Assembly (NCBI RefSeq): GCF_049306965.1
Contig: NC_133185.1
Location: 33,299,501-33,363,500 of the forward strand
Length of the DNA stretch: 64,000 nt
DNA from: Danio rerio
Lineage: Eukaryota > Chordata > Actinopteri > Cypriniformes > Danionidae
Direction of reading: 5' to 3'
Part shown: positions 1-13,261 of the stretch, piece by piece
How positions within the stretch are numbered: position 1 is the first letter of the stretch
Layout: the number at the start of each line of letters is the position of its first letter
Notes under the pieces: generated by a model
The model's database searches: none
What the model was told of the DNA's origin: nothing
The model's input: the letters and a program-made list of their open reading frames with translations, nothing else
Program-made: the position numbers and the translations under genes

Positions 1-667
1 AATATACAAATGATTAAGCATTGTTTATATGTTTTGTAAGTTCTGTCACATAATATACAGTTAAAGTCAAAATTATTAGCCTTCTTGTATTTTTCCTCCA
101 ATTTCTGTTTAACAGAAAGACTTTTACAACACTTTTCTAAACATAACGGTTTTTAATAAACATTATAGTTCAGATTTATTTTATCTTTGCCATGATGACA
201 GTACATAATATTTAATACTGCTTATTTTTCAAAATACTAGTTCAGCTTAAACAGGGTTTCTACAGGTTTCATCAAGTCAAATTTAAGACTTTTAAAGACC
301 TTTTTACATTTTAAACGTGTACAAGGCAAAACGTTAAAGATTTGTTTAATGGCCAATTTAAAACCTTAACAAAACATTAAAAACATATGTAATTGTAAGG
401 AAGATATTTAAACCATTTTAATAAGTAATTAGAGTTAATAAATAAACATTTTTTTTTTAACTTTTAGTGAAATATATTGTTAGTTTTGGGTGGGTGTTGG
501 GCCAATTGGCAATAGCTATACAAGGTCACAGAAAAATTTAAACCTGTTTAAAACGATTTAAGTCCTACAACACAACATTTCAGAGGATTTAAGACTTTTT
601 AAAGCCTAAACTGTTTTGTTTATTTTGGAATTTTTATATCTCCACATATTCCATGTTAAAGTGCAAT
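1..667. other. Gene-free AT-rich stretch with a degenerate dispersed repeat
   Basis: I see no coding region. From about 245 to 620 the sequence repeats variants of 'atttaagactttttaaagac' at both ends (about 280-300 and 590-605), which resembles the border of a degenerate dispersed DNA element, but I cannot fix its ends. Confidence 0.3.
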
Positions 668-1239
668 TTAACCCTCTACTGCACGGCGTAACCATATGGC
701 AACATGATACTCATGTTAATTTCCCTGCCACCGTTTCTTTAAGACCAACATATTATTTCTTTGGTTGGAAAGACCTTAGAGTAGCCAATGATGTGCTTTG
801 GTTAAGTCACATGACATGCTGTGTTTTTCTGTAGCACAATTTCTGACAGACTGCAGTTTATTGGGAGTAGTTGCTAAATGCAAATGTCAATAAAAACAAA
901 GGATCAAATTATGTCAGATCCATAAGTTATGATGACATATTCACATCTCAAATTTATTTTTAAATCAAATGAGTTTTTGGTAAATCGATCAAATGTATGC
1001 GTTACAAAATGGCAACACTGCGCAATAGTGGAACATGCATTATTGCAATGGGTTAGCTAGCTAGCAAGGTCAGCTGTGAACTTTTAAGTTGTAACAATAA
1101 CAACATGAATGCTAGTAATAAAATGTTGATAAGTTGATAAGTTAAAGACATTTGCATAATGGATGAAATCTACTTTTCATGGCAATACTACTTTTGAGTA
1201 GATAGCAATACAGGGAACAGTGTATTAGCGAACACCACC

Positions 1240-1366
1240 ATGTTCTATGGTAATTTAAAGAAGAAAAGGGCAGAACTGGCTCTTCCTGCTGATGAAAGTG
1301 AGGGTGAGATGGATTTTAGTGACCATGAGAAGGATGTAGACTGGTCATTTGATAGAGACTGTTCAG
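1240..1366 (+). pseudogene. N-terminal exon relic of a piggyBac-like transposase
   Basis: An ATG at 1240 opens a 42-codon stretch rich in acidic residues (ADESEGEMDFSDHEKD and so on) that runs into an AG|GTAAG splice donor after 1366. piggyBac-derived transposases commonly begin with a short acidic region of this sort. No downstream catalytic exon follows before the right inverted repeat; a TA microsatellite fills the space instead. I infer an internally deleted transposon that kept its first coding exon. The family call rests on the surrounding TTAA and inverted-repeat structure more than on the peptide itself. Confidence 0.45.
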
Positions 1367-1508
1367 GTAAGTTAGCTTAGATGCAGATAAGATAGGTGTA
1401 GTATAGTATATGGTATAATGTGTATAAACATTGTTAAATAGTAGCTACATTTTTCTGATTTATCTGGATATACTAGACTTGTTATTTATTTGTTATAATA
1501 TTTACTGA

Positions 1509-1528
1509 ATATATACAGTATATATACA

Positions 1529-1591
<63 letters not shown>
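1509..1591. repeat. (TA)n microsatellite
   Basis: An almost pure TA dinucleotide run inside the piggyBac-like element. Open frames crossing it on the minus strand encode only Tyr-Ile repeats and are not genes. Confidence 0.9.
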
Positions 1592-1595
<4 letters not shown>

Positions 1596-1991
1596 TGTGT
1601 TGTATATATGATAATGCAATATTATGATTGTTTTCAATAATATTCAGCAAAAAAGAATGGAATAAATGAAAGCTGTTGGAAATCGAGTTGTGGTAAAGTA
1701 TGTATAAGGTGTTTTTTATAAGTTCCATGTTAAAGCTCATAATGCTGAAACACAAAATAAATTATTTCAAACAAAAAAAATATGAATTATAAGGAAAGTT
1801 TTAAATTTGAAATTTCTAAGTTAGATAAACTGTTGCACGTTGTTGCCATATAGCAACATATCATAAAGTACCTTAAAAAATATTTTTTTCTTTTTTTTTT
1901 ACAGCACTTCAAGTTAAGCCATTTTAAGAAAAGAAAAACAGTGAAATATTTTTTTTACAGGTTTATCATAATGCGTGCGGTAGAGGGTTAA

Positions 1992-4240
1992 AGACTAGGT
2001 AGTAAATTGGGTCAACTAGGTAAGTTAAGATAATTATGCAAAGTAAAATGACAGTTTGTCTTGTAATATTGACATTAAAAGTGGTTTAACAAAGTACGAA
2101 TCTGCTTTTATTCTAGCCGCAATAAAACAAATAAAGCTTTCTCCAGAAGAAAAAATATTACAAGAAATACTGTGAAAAACTCCTTGATCTGTTACACAAA
2201 ATTAGGATAATATATGGAATAAAAAAAGCACAAGACGGCTAAACATTTTGACATCAACTGTATGTTATAAAAGCTTGTGACAAATAATTTGCAACAACTT
2301 AAACATCAAATCAATACTGTGTGCTAAACCGGTTAATTGTATGTGAGAAACTCAGAACTTGTGAACATCTAAAAATCACTCAAAATAGTTTATTTTTTAA
2401 TCAAATACACAGAGATCGACAAGGTAACTATAGGTCTATTGTTGTATTTTGTGATATCATGTGCTGTGTAATGTTCATATTTCAGGCAAAGCTCACAATA
2501 GGTTGTATGAAAGCAAACTGAAAAAAAAAAAAGCTGAAAAGGCGTTCAGAAGATAAAATGGTGATTTTCACATTCAAATAAATAAACTAGCCATCACAAA
2601 GTTTGTTTAATACTAAATTTATGACTATTGAAATTAGAGTTATACAATCATCTAATAATATTGTCTTTGTAACAAAACAGTGCGATGTCAGTTGTCTAAT
2701 ATTGTGCACTTCTAACAATAACACGATTAGGAATCATTGTAACAATTATTATTGATAATAATAAGAACATTGGGAAAATTTATAAAACAAAACCTCTTTA
2801 AAAATCCAAAACCTCAATCTAGGAATGTAGCTTACCAGAAACATAAGCTCATAACAACTTGGCTGTTGATGATACTAAAGCTAATGTGCACTAGAGCAAG
2901 TGATTAGCACAAAGCTGGCGGTCAGGTGGCGGGACAGAACAGCAGGAAGGCGCGCCAAACACAACACGACAGTTTGAAAAACAAGACCAAAACAGAAACA
3001 CAGAATCATCGGTTAAAATATATAAAATAATTTAAATTTTCATAATTCTCGCCAAAAATGTTGCATTTACCAAATATTTTCGGAAACACGGACTAGACAG
3101 AGTTGTAGACGTCACAGCAAAACACCAAACATATTTCTCACATCTTCGTTTATTTATTAATTTTTTACGCAACGTACTGATAGTTATTGCCCATATGGAC
3201 ATTAGTCGCGTAAGAAAACTAATTAATCTTTATGAGAAATTTCATTTAGTCGCCAAACTGAACGCCACGAAACAAAAACAGTGGCATTGTTGAGATGTTA
3301 AATATTGAAACCACAAACCCACACATTTTGCTTTCAGACATATTAAAACGTTTTTAAAAATGTTATATGCCACGTTTATTAAACCAGCTCACTTTAGCCT
3401 AACGTTAGCCGAAGTTAACGTGGCCTCGATTCTATCAACACTTGTTTTTTCCGACCGTTTCTTTAAAAACACCCATTTTTAAATCGTTTTTAATTTTACA
3501 TTTGGACGTTAAAAAGATATATTAATTCTATGTGAGCTTGCATTATCACTGCAAATAGAAATAGAAAAACTGACCGTGTTTTCTTTTCATCCACATGTGG
3601 AAAACTCCTGCTGCCTCGCGCACAAGACACTTCCAGACCAGCTCCCCCGCGCGACTATGTGTGTGACGTGACTGTGTCTTGTGCGCATGCTCGGAGGAAA
3701 TGATTCAGGAGTCGATTCATTTGATTCGTGAAGCGAAAGATTCAAGATAATAAAAGCTGCGCAATGTTTGGAGTGTGTTGATGTGCAGACGCACAAATAA
3801 ACGCAAGGTGGAAGTATTATAGCCAAGTGGTGATAGCTGCTTTAGCGATTAAAAAGGTGGACCATTACTAATTCAGTACAGCAATCAAAATAAGTGGACA
3901 ATTACTTATTCGGCTTATGTCAATAATGTGGTCGTTTAGGAAAATGTTAAAAGCTGCTGTGCATTAAAATCATTATATTATTGCATTTTATAATTTTGTA
4001 ATTGTTATTATAAAAGTAACATCAATAAAAATAATCTAATACTTTTATAAACAATAATTAATAAATCGTCAAATAAAACATTAAATAAGAATAATATACG
4101 ATAAATAAATAAACACTATTAAAAACGAAAACTAAATTAATAATTAACAAATGAACAAAAACAAAATAATGTACGAATTTTTACTTTTTATATGCATAAA
4201 TTAATTAAAAATAAATAGTTAAGATTTAAATAAATAAAGA
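1992..4240. other. Gene-free stretch with a GC-richer patch
   Basis: No convincing exon is visible. About 2910-3000 and 3580-3730 are richer in CpG (GGCGCGCCAAAC, GCTCCCCCGCGCGAC and similar) than the surrounding AT-rich DNA and could be the relic of a promoter or an old repeat. I find no splice-linked coding segment next to them. The 3840-4240 part is poly-A/T-rich. Confidence 0.3.
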
Positions 4241-5047
4241 ATAAAAATGTAAGTAAAATAAATTAATCATATTGGATTTTATATAACGTATTATATATAA
4301 CGTAACATACGTACAAATAAAACAAAAGGTACAAGTAAACAAATAAATATTAACACTCTTTGTTAAGTAAAACTAAATATTTTCTAAATTACGTTAATGT
4401 ATTATTTTACATATAAATGTATATATTTATTCAAGAAACTATATAGAGTAGATGAATTAAAAATTTTAGAAGGGGGTTTCCGTCATATGAGGAAAATCAT
4501 ACTTGGGAGTCCATGACAAGACTGAAAACCAGCATCACGCTACCTGTGGCATTTTAATAAACCGGACAATGGCGACCTCTAGTGTGCAATGTGATGTTTT
4601 GCTAGGCAAACAGCTATTTTGCAGGATTTCATATTTTTCAAAAGATATTTTATTTAGTTATTTAATTATTTTTAAAAGTTTATCTCGGCCAGGTATTATG
4701 TTATAACTAACCATACATCAATGAAAATCTTTTATTTATTTATTTATTTTTTATTCAAAGAAATATACAAAGTAGGCCTTACATGCATAAACAAGCTTGA
4801 AGTAATTACAACATTAGGCAGAGACACATATAGGGAAAAAGCAAAATATGGTAATGAAAAATGCGACTGATGTAAAAAAAAGTTAATAAATATATAAAAT
4901 AATAATAATTAAATAAAATAAATTATAAAAGTTTACACAATATAACCCTTCAAAGGGTTGTGAAGGGGCTATAGGGTACAAAATTAAGTTACTTTATCAT
5001 TTGACAAAGTACTAAGTGATGAAGCAAGTTTATTAATATAGTGTAAA

Positions 5048-5159
<112 letters not shown>

Positions 5160-6224
5160 GGGGGTGAGGGGGTTATTGATAAATAAAACTTTTTACAAAG
5201 AATAAAATATTATTAACTAGGTAATGCTGAGTATAATTTTCTTTAGTTGCACCAAATTTAAATCGTTTACAGCAAAAAGGGTTTACATAGATATTGACAT
5301 GAGAAATCTGTCATGTATATGAGACCAAAATAACTCTGAGTATGCAATTGTAGAAAATATGCACGGTGGTTTCAATACAACAATTAAAGTCTTGTCTATC
5401 CAGCTTTCAGGTGATCTATCTAAATTCAAAAATAACAAAAAAAGCCACTTTAAAAGTCACAGAAGTAAAGTCTCCTGTGCAATTCTATTGAAATAACAAT
5501 GCAACCAGAACTGCAAATTACCAACAGCGCACTCTGTTTATTAATACCATATAAATGATTTTTTAATATAGGCAGCATGTTTTACTGAACATTAATATTG
5601 CATAAAAATTAGATTCTCTTGCTCATATACAACAACACACATTACAAATGTTATTTATCAAAAGCACAATGACAGTGTTAATAAGTGTTAAGTAAAGGCA
5701 GATAAAAGTTAAGAAACGTTACCTAAAAACAATTTGCTCTGGAACAAAGAACAGATTAAAGATACCAAAGATGGCTCCTTATTACTTACAATTAATTATT
5801 ATATTTTACCACTTTACATACATCGCCAGCAGTTGATTCCAGAAGAACTGGCCAAAGTAAAGCTGTCTTTGGTTTCATAAGTGCTAAAACACAGATACCT
5901 TGCGTTCACATGCCATACATCTACAACTACATTCTAGCCTCTTTAAAATACATTCAGTGACACAACAACAGTAATATTTGTACATTTATAGTGGCTTTGG
6001 TCCTTTGACACGACTCTTCATGTTCGAAATTCTGTAAAGAGTTTACTGTAATAATAGCCTACAGGAAGATCACATGGAGATAAAGACCTCTCAGCCAATC
6101 AGAATCAAGAACCAGTATGAATTGTTGCATGAAACTCTGTATTACTATACACAAACAAGTTAGGGTTAGTGAATGAATCAGACAACATCAATCATAGTGA
6201 AAAAGCTTCATGTGGTCATGCGTG

Positions 6225-8192
6225 GAGTCTGACCAGGCTGCATGGGACTGGGTGGTGATTACGCAGTAATGGGGGTGTCAGATTGGACAGGAGAACCTGT
6301 GATAGGCTCTTATGAACATGACAACTTGATTTGTGTAATTCTGAACATTTTGACTTTGAAGATTGCGCGACCCTGCAACATATTATTAATATTATTAATT
6401 CCAATGCATGATTCTAACTACATTTGGGATGCCAAAAAGCTGCCATTTTTGTCCTAGACTATCACATTTACAAAACACGCTTTTACATTACATTACAACA
6501 TTACATTTTGCATTACATTTTAGGTAGAAGGTTACACTCACTGTAATGTGCACAGAAGACTGCAATAATGAGTATTATGACAATAATCAGCAATGCAGAG
6601 GTCTTCACAGCCAACCATACACCTGCAGTATTAAAAACAGTTATTAAACCAGAATAAACAAGCACAATTATTATTATTATTATCATGCTACACTCTAAAA
6701 AAGCTAGGGATTTTTTATTTGTTAAAATAAAGTTATAATGCCAAATTTAATCCTATTTTTAGGTTTAATATTTTACTTAAATTGGCTTAAAAAATTCAGC
6801 ATTTTCAGAATGTGTGGGATCTATTACTAATATGAGACTGCTATGTAACATCAATTAAAACAACAAAATAGGTGATACCTCGGTCCTTGTTACAGTAATT
6901 AGGAAGCACATGAAGAGTTGTTGGTTGGCTTAAGGTCGAGTGGTTCACCCAACACGAGTAGTTTTCACAGTCAGATGTATTCAGATATGAATGGAGAGTG
7001 AAGGATCCATCTGGGTTGGTTTTGTTAATGTTCAGTGTCTGAGAAATGTTCTGAAATTCTCCATTTCTCATCCACACCTGTTCTATAGCTGAAGGATAAA
7101 ACTCTTCAGAGCTGCAAAGGATTGTAAATCCATTCAATCCTCTTGTTTGTGATACAGACACAGTGGGGCGAGCTGTAAGAAATTGAAGCGGTAATAGTTT
7201 TAACAGCATATGTTAATTCATTGTATAATTTCTACCATCACATATCAATTTACTTCTAGTCATAATTAACTTACCAATCACTTGAACAAATGTTCTGTCT
7301 TCTCGCAAAACAACTGAAGGAGGTGGAATGGTTCTGGTCTGAACACATTTATAAGTGCCAGTATCAATTATCTGCAGATTTGATACCTCAAATGAGATGC
7401 CATTAAGGATCCAAATTAATCTAACAATATACTTACAAGATTGACTAATCAATGAATTGTTCATAATCTTTACCGAGCACAATATATAATTGCTATAATT
7501 GTTTTCTAGTTTCACATCAAAAGCGACAGTTTCATCTGATGGTTTGTATCTACAGCTAATATGACTGATGCTCCTCGATGAACAGTTTGAACTGATGTGT
7601 TGGTTAAAGATGTATGTCCAGCTACAACAGCTAAAAAAAGCAGGCATATTAAAGAAATAAGTATGTTTAATGTTGAATAACAGTACGAAGATTAAACAGA
7701 ACTGCATAATCGTTACCAGAAAACAAAGCCAGGAGCATCCACTCGCATGCAGTCACAAAGATTCTCACTGATAACATCTATTGAGAACAGAAAGACATAG
7801 CGATAGTTTATTTTTGCTTGTTTTGCATTAATGACTAGTTGACTACTAACAAATAGCCATGAAGTATTGATCTGAATTTAAATAAAGGTTATCAAAATGA
7901 AAAGTTAGATGATACAAATGGATGAAACTATAACAAATAAGAAAACCGCGGCAAGCTGAGAGTCAGTCAGAGCTTATTTTATATTTCTGATAGCAGACGA
8001 CCGACTCCATCAAGCATTCAAGGATATAAACAGCTAGTCTTTCTGCAAAGTGATCCATATCAAGATTTTAAACAGCACATACATTACTGCATGGTTATTA
8101 TGATTCACAAATTTGAGAAAAACAGGTTTCTCATATAAACATTTTAGCATGTACACTATTATTAATCTTACATACTATGAAATTCTCACCAT
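6225..8192 (-). pseudogene. Gene A: decayed two-Ig-domain CD28-like receptor (paralogue of gene B)
   Basis: Exons on the minus strand correspond one to one with gene B: start codon 8190-8192 at the end of exon 1; signal peptide 7717-7777; V domain 7275-7630; C1-like domain 6879-7172; membrane segment 6542-6622. The V exon is 356 bases against 357 in B. A one-base deletion near 7561 moves the first part of the V domain (through the strand before the first cysteine) out of frame with the rest. The cytoplasmic exon (about 6225-6340) has also decayed: the acceptor AG seen in B is gone, an extra base shifts the frame, and about 30 bases that in B encode the tyrosine motif are missing. The C1 domain and the hydrophobic membrane segment remain clean, so inactivation looks recent. 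A sequencing or assembly error in the V exon would not explain the tail loss. Function, if any, unknown. Confidence 0.75.
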
Positions 8193-8565
8193 TTCAAATG
8201 TCAGAAAGTTCCTCCTTTTGTAAATCTTATGAATGGTTCAACCTTCTCGATGGTGCGAAAGAAGAAGTGATGATTCTCTGAGGAGGAGCTTTTATATAAG
8301 TCAAGTAAGAAACAAACTCAACCAATCTGACGAAGACAGTCTGAATTTTAAAAACCTATCGTTTAATCGTAAGGTAGCAGCCAACCACAAAAGCTCTTTT
8401 CTTTTCAGGCCTTCGAGTTGCTGAGCTGAGGGACCTCAAATGGTTAAAACAAATGTCCTCCAGACCTCATTTGCTTGAAACTGTCTGCACCAAGACCTCT
8501 TCTGTACAGCATGCTTCATGCTCTAAAAGCGGTGAGCCTTAATTTTAACCACACAGTGTAGGAAG

Positions 8566-8934
8566 TGTTGTGGATTGAAGAAAAGAGACTTTTTGCTTAT
8601 CTTCAAAGCAGAATCCTTTAATGAGAACTGCTGTGTTCAACATCAAATCAATCTAAATTTAATCTAGTGCAGCTTTACACTCAATTTAAATACATTTTTA
8701 GGGGGCAGAGATACACAGAGGTGGAGACACATCCAAACAAAAACATGCAAATAAAGTACAGGAGTCAGCCAGGTAAACTGCATTTCCCCAGCCCTATTTC
8801 ATCAACAGAATAGTACCGATTCAGATGCAAAAGTGTTAATCCAATCGGTCATTTGGGACTCTGCCCACTGGTCAGGAAGTGGATAGAGACAATAGGTTAA
8901 ATGTCCAAATAGTATCTGGATGCAGACTCCAACA
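8566..8934. mobile_element. Insertion private to copy 1, possibly a solo-LTR fossil
   Basis: Where copy 2 reads straight through (near 16090), copy 1 carries about 480 extra bases. The first 369 begin TGTTG and end CAACA, with an AATAAA-like signal at about 8749, as in a solo long terminal repeat. I see no clear target duplication, and about 110 further bases (8935-9045) are also absent from copy 2, so a deletion in copy 2 may contribute. Old, non-coding; family not recognised. Confidence 0.3.
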
Positions 8935-9351
8935 CTTGGCCTGCTAAAAACCAAAGTATCTAAGTTTTCAGTTTATGTAAGTTGTATATATATTATTGTT
9001 AATTTGTTATATAAATTTATTACATACATTTTTATTTCCACAGAGATTACGCACGTGCGAGGCAGGGAAGTTGATTTTATGGTCATGCGCAATAAGACAC
9101 TAAACAAAACAATGCACAAAATGAAATGGATGCATTACATAATAAAAAAAGCCAGTGCATCTTGAGCTCAATTCAAATTACTGTCTGCAGTTGGCAAACC
9201 AGTTTCTGTTGCATCTTAAGGCTGTTATAGGAAGCACTTTGCAAGAGATTTCCTTGTGTTCATGCTGCAACTTATGGCATGCTATATTTAGTCTTTCGCT
9301 TTGTGAAGCTAGTCACCTTTTTTGTACCCCCCCCCCCTCCCCCCATAGATA

Positions 9352-10240
9352 GTCTGCTAACTATAAGTCCAATTACAAATTCATATCTGCTTCCTCTCAT
9401 CTCCGTAGAGTCCGTAGATTGTCTTTAAAAAGTTCTTAGGCAATCAATACAACATGTAAACATCTGTTAAAATTTTGGTCAGTTTAATGCTAACAGTTTA
9501 ACCTGTAGATGTTAGATGCTGTTGAAAGACATTTGTTGCGAGCCAATATCACAGAAAAGAAGACAACTGGTGTTTTTGCTTCTTGTTCATGCGTCAAATT
9601 CTTGCACCAGTGTCAGTACTAACTGTCTGTTGAACATGTAATAAGTAGTTTGCTGTCCATGTTGTCTTTTATGTTGGATCAAAACAGTTGTCATTCAACA
9701 GCAGTTCCTAGATTTTCACTTCATTGTGATGGCCTAATCTGACAACAGATGAGCAGCAGATGAATCTACCTAACTGTCTGATTTACCCCTTGTGTGCTGT
9801 AGAGATAATTTCATTTACTTTGGGGTGATTTTCAGTCCTAATGTGGCCACAAGTGTCTCTGTGTTTCAGTAAACAGAATGATTTTTGGTGACAAACCCTG
9901 TTTTGACAGATATTTTGGGAAAATGTTTTGAATTTTTTCAAGAATTCAACAATACACTCTGGAAAAAATTGACTACGCTTTCATATGTTCATGGCTGATG
10001 TAGTGACATTTTGATTGCAAAGCCATGGCGCCTTATAATCATGCATTCTTGATTGTTGCTGGTTTTTCCTGTTAGGAGGAGGTAAAACTTTTTTTTTTTT
10101 TTTTACTGGTAATCATCAGTTTACCTCATCCCAACAGGGAAAACCACCAACAATCAAAGTTTTGATTATGACCAAAAGGACAAGATCTCAGATATAAGCG
10201 GTCAAAATGAGTTGCTTTGTCACCCAGGAGGAGCTCTTTT
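9352..10240. other. Gene-free spacer between the duplication copies
   Basis: No exon or known repeat recognised apart from the C-run just before it (about 9330-9345) and the hairpin listed separately at its 3' end. Confidence 0.4.
10040..10165. repeat. Imperfect hairpin (inverted repeat) element
   Basis: The left arm at about 10047-10087 (TTGATTGTTGCTGGTTTTTC...) matches the reverse complement of the right arm at about 10119-10163 (...GAAAACCACCAACAATCAAA), with a T-run between. The arms are about 40 bases with several mismatches. It looks like a short fold-back element. Confidence 0.55.
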
Positions 10241-11379
10241 AGGCTAATATAACGTAACTCAATGTGTACAAATAAAAGAAAAGATAAAAGCAAATTAATA
10301 AATAAAATAACATTTGTTGAGTAAAACTAAATATTTTCTAAATTAAGAAAATGTATTTTCTCAATAATATAAATGGTGTCTTTAGTCAAGAAACTATAGC
10401 AGATGTATTTAAATTTTAGAAGGGAATTTCAGTCATGTGAGGAAAATCATATTTTAGAAGTCCTTGACCAGACTGAAAACCAGCAACGCTACATGTGGTA
10501 TTTTTGGACAATGGTGCCCTCTAGTTAGCAATGTGAAGTTTTGCAAGAAAAAAACTGCTAAGTTGAGAAAGTTTTCTTAGAATGACAAAATCCTAGCTTC
10601 AGCAGCACTATACAGACTAAATTTCGTCGTCACGAGATATATTATACAGTTATCTGTCTCACAGTTATCTTACAGATAGGTTGGTGTGGCCAGGTTTAAT
10701 GTTGTAAAATCATAATTGGCTACTGGTAAATAGAGGATTTTTTTTCAAGATGATTTATTTCACAATTAACTTAGCTTATTTCAACATATTCAGATGTTTA
10801 TTCGCGTTTATTTGCGCTAGGCCTATATAGTTCACATGTACTTTTCTCACGCTTGCTTGCGGTTTACATTCTGTTGCTTTCAGCCTTTACAGGTACACTG
10901 AGCAAGTTTCGACACATTATTCATGATATTTAGAGTACAACGAATGTCAGGAAATTTACCCGGAAACAGCAGCTCTTTAATCAAACATCAGATCGGTAAC
11001 ACTTACTTTCACCAGTGCTTTGATCAAGTATCAATTACTTTTCAGCACGAGAGTCTTGAGAGGTTATAATGTCCTCGCAGTTATAATTGATATGCTAAAC
11101 TTAGGTGCTCTTCGTGTTACTTTCATGTTAACTGAAAATATTTTCAGGATGTAGCCTATCTATACTCGCTCATAGGTGTTAAAACGCGGGCAGCTTCATC
11201 ACAAAGAAAATCGCCATGCAGGACAGTTGAATTAGTGAAACATAGGCTACTAAATTAAAGGAACTAAAAATTGTTAACAAAAGTAGTATAAAATACACTG
11301 GATGTTTTTACAATACAGATGTAAAGATAATTTAGGTAAAAGCAGAATTAAATTCACTAAGAACATGAAACTTGGTTAA

Positions 11380-11632
11380 GACTGCTGAAAAAATAGCATA
11401 TGCTGCTATGGTATGTTTTGATGCTGGTGGTCTTGCTTGTTTCAATGCTGGTTTTGCTGGTCTCAATGCTGGTTTTGCTGGTCTCAATATTGGTCTTGTT
11501 GGTCTCAATGGTCTGGAGCAGCACTAAGACCAGCAAAAACAAGATTTAGACCAGCACTGAAACCAGCAAAACCAGCATTGAGACCAGCAAGACCAGCATC
11601 AAAACATCTTACATATGCTGTTTTTTCAGCAG
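11380..11632. mobile_element. Palindromic element filled with 'GACCAGCA' minisatellite units
   Basis: The outer arms CTGCTGAAAAAATAGCATAT (left) and the complement of ATATGCTGTTTTTTCAGCAG (right) form a terminal inverted repeat. Between them are many short units of the type TGCTGGTCT on the left half and AGACCAGCA on the right half, so the whole sequence folds back on itself. It resembles non-autonomous DNA elements common in fish. I could not find a convincing target duplication. Confidence 0.6.
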
Positions 11633-12502
11633 GGAAGTTCATGCAAAATCAGACAAATTTTTCAGAAATTATTTTTTGTCTGTGTTTTTGCAGATACAAG
11701 TTGTTTTAGCTCACATGGGGCAAAGAAGTGAAGCTGGCCTGCGATGGTAGTGTACTTCAGAAACAAGTTAATCAAATCTGAGGTGCTCTAAGATACAAAG
11801 CAAATTATAGCCTAATAATAGCCTAATAAAAACATTATTTTTTTTCATTGATTTGTATTGTCAAGCGACTAGCCAGTGTTTTATTCGAAGCTTAAAAAGA
11901 AACATAAAAAGGGTCTTTAGTAAAATGCTTTGTTTGACTTGTATTTAACCTCCAACAAATTAGACAGCTGAACTGAGAAAGTTATAATTTAAGAGTGTTT
12001 TAACAACACAATTACTACAGCATATGTAAGGCTGATGTAGCTCAAGGGAAAACAGAGGAAACAACCACAGTGTCCTAAACATCTTTAAAAAATTAAATAA
12101 AACCTTAAACATTAGACCAAATGTGTGAGGAATAAAGCCATATCTTTTCATCATTTAAAGTGGATTTGTGGATTCTGTACATGTGAACTTGGACCACAAA
12201 ACCAAAAAGTCTTTTGTTGCATAGGTATATTGTTTGTAATAGCCAATATACATGGTATAGGTCAAACATTTACATTTTTTATGCCAAAAAAATCAGAATA
12301 TTATACAGAACATGTCCTATGAAGATGTTTTGCATTGCTAAGCTTGTAATCTTGACAACTGTAAAGGTGATTTTCTCAGTATTTAGATTTTTCGAATCCT
12401 TAGATTCCAGATATTTAATTAAATAGTTGTATCTCTGCCAAGCATTGTCTTATAATCCATACGGAAACTATATATATTCAGCTTCCAGATGATGTATAAA
12501 TC

Positions 12503-12542
<40 letters not shown>

Positions 12543-12545
12543 TAA
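12503..12545. repeat. (TAA)n microsatellite
   Basis: A run of about 14 TAA/ATA triplets in the intergenic DNA downstream of gene B. Confidence 0.9.
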
Positions 12546-13261
12546 ATAAATTACACTTGTCACTGATTTTGTGGTCCAGGGTTACAAATGTAAAGTCTCC
12601 TGTGAAATTCTTATCGAATAACAATGACGTAACAGCTCTGAAAATCACAAACACCAACTTGCAGACTGTTCATTATTACCAATGAATGTTTATTTAAAAC
12701 TGATTTTTAAAAAAATAGAAAATCTGATTTATTGTACATTAATATTCCATATTGACAAGATTCTCTTGCTCATATACTGTACAACAGCAACTCAAAGTTT
12801 TTGTGACATAAGTTATGAAACGTTGCCTTCAGTAAAATCTGTTTGCTCTGGAACAAAAAACAGATTAATGAAACCAAAGATTCCCATTAAAATTAATTAT
12901 ATATCATATTTAACTATAGATACATACACCAGAGCCAGCAGTTGATTCCAGAAGAACTGGCCAAAGTAAAGCTGTTTTTGTGGTTTCATAAGTGCTGAAA
13001 AACTACAGATGCACTGGAGTTCGCCATACATGTTGTACAACAACATTATAGCCTCTTTAAAATGCATTCAGTGACACAACAACAGTAATATTTGTACATT
13101 TCTGGTTTTGGTCCTATGAAATGACTATGTTAGAAATATTTGCTGTATCAATACTGGTAATGTATCACATTGGCAGAAAGACCTCTCAGTCAATCAGAAT
13201 CAAGAACCAGAATGAACTGTTGGATGAAACTTAGGGTAGTGAATGAACCGGACTATATTGA

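Larger units (their letters stand above)
672..1987 (+). mobile_element. piggyBac-like DNA transposon remnant with TTAA target duplication
   Basis: The element is bounded by TTAA at 668-671 and 1988-1991. Its ends are inverted repeats: CCCTCTACTGCACGG on the left against the complement of GCGTGCGGTAGAGGG on the right, differing at two positions. A second subterminal block (about 680-707) recurs in direct orientation near the right end (about 1835-1864), with the core CCATATRGCAACAT. TTAA duplications with short inverted ends are typical of piggyBac; Kolobok also uses TTAA but is less likely given the acidic coding exon inside. At about 1.3 kb it is much shorter than a complete element and lacks the catalytic domain, so it cannot move by itself. 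Confidence 0.7.

Noticed and set aside
1486-1755. Open frame encoding long Tyr-Ile repeats
   Set aside because: Translation of the TA microsatellite; the same applies at 51882-52070.
3587-3826. Minus-strand open frame in a CpG-richer patch
   Set aside because: No splice sites, domain or homologue recognised; composition alone can explain it.
6841-7209. Alternative starts giving Ig-domain proteins with other N-termini
   Set aside because: These ATGs lie in introns; the exon boundaries and phases shared by all paralogues show the true structure.
11380-11632. Regularly spaced short repeats that could suggest a CRISPR-like array
   Set aside because: Units are about 9 bases with no unique spacers, arranged as a palindrome inside a DNA element in a vertebrate genome.
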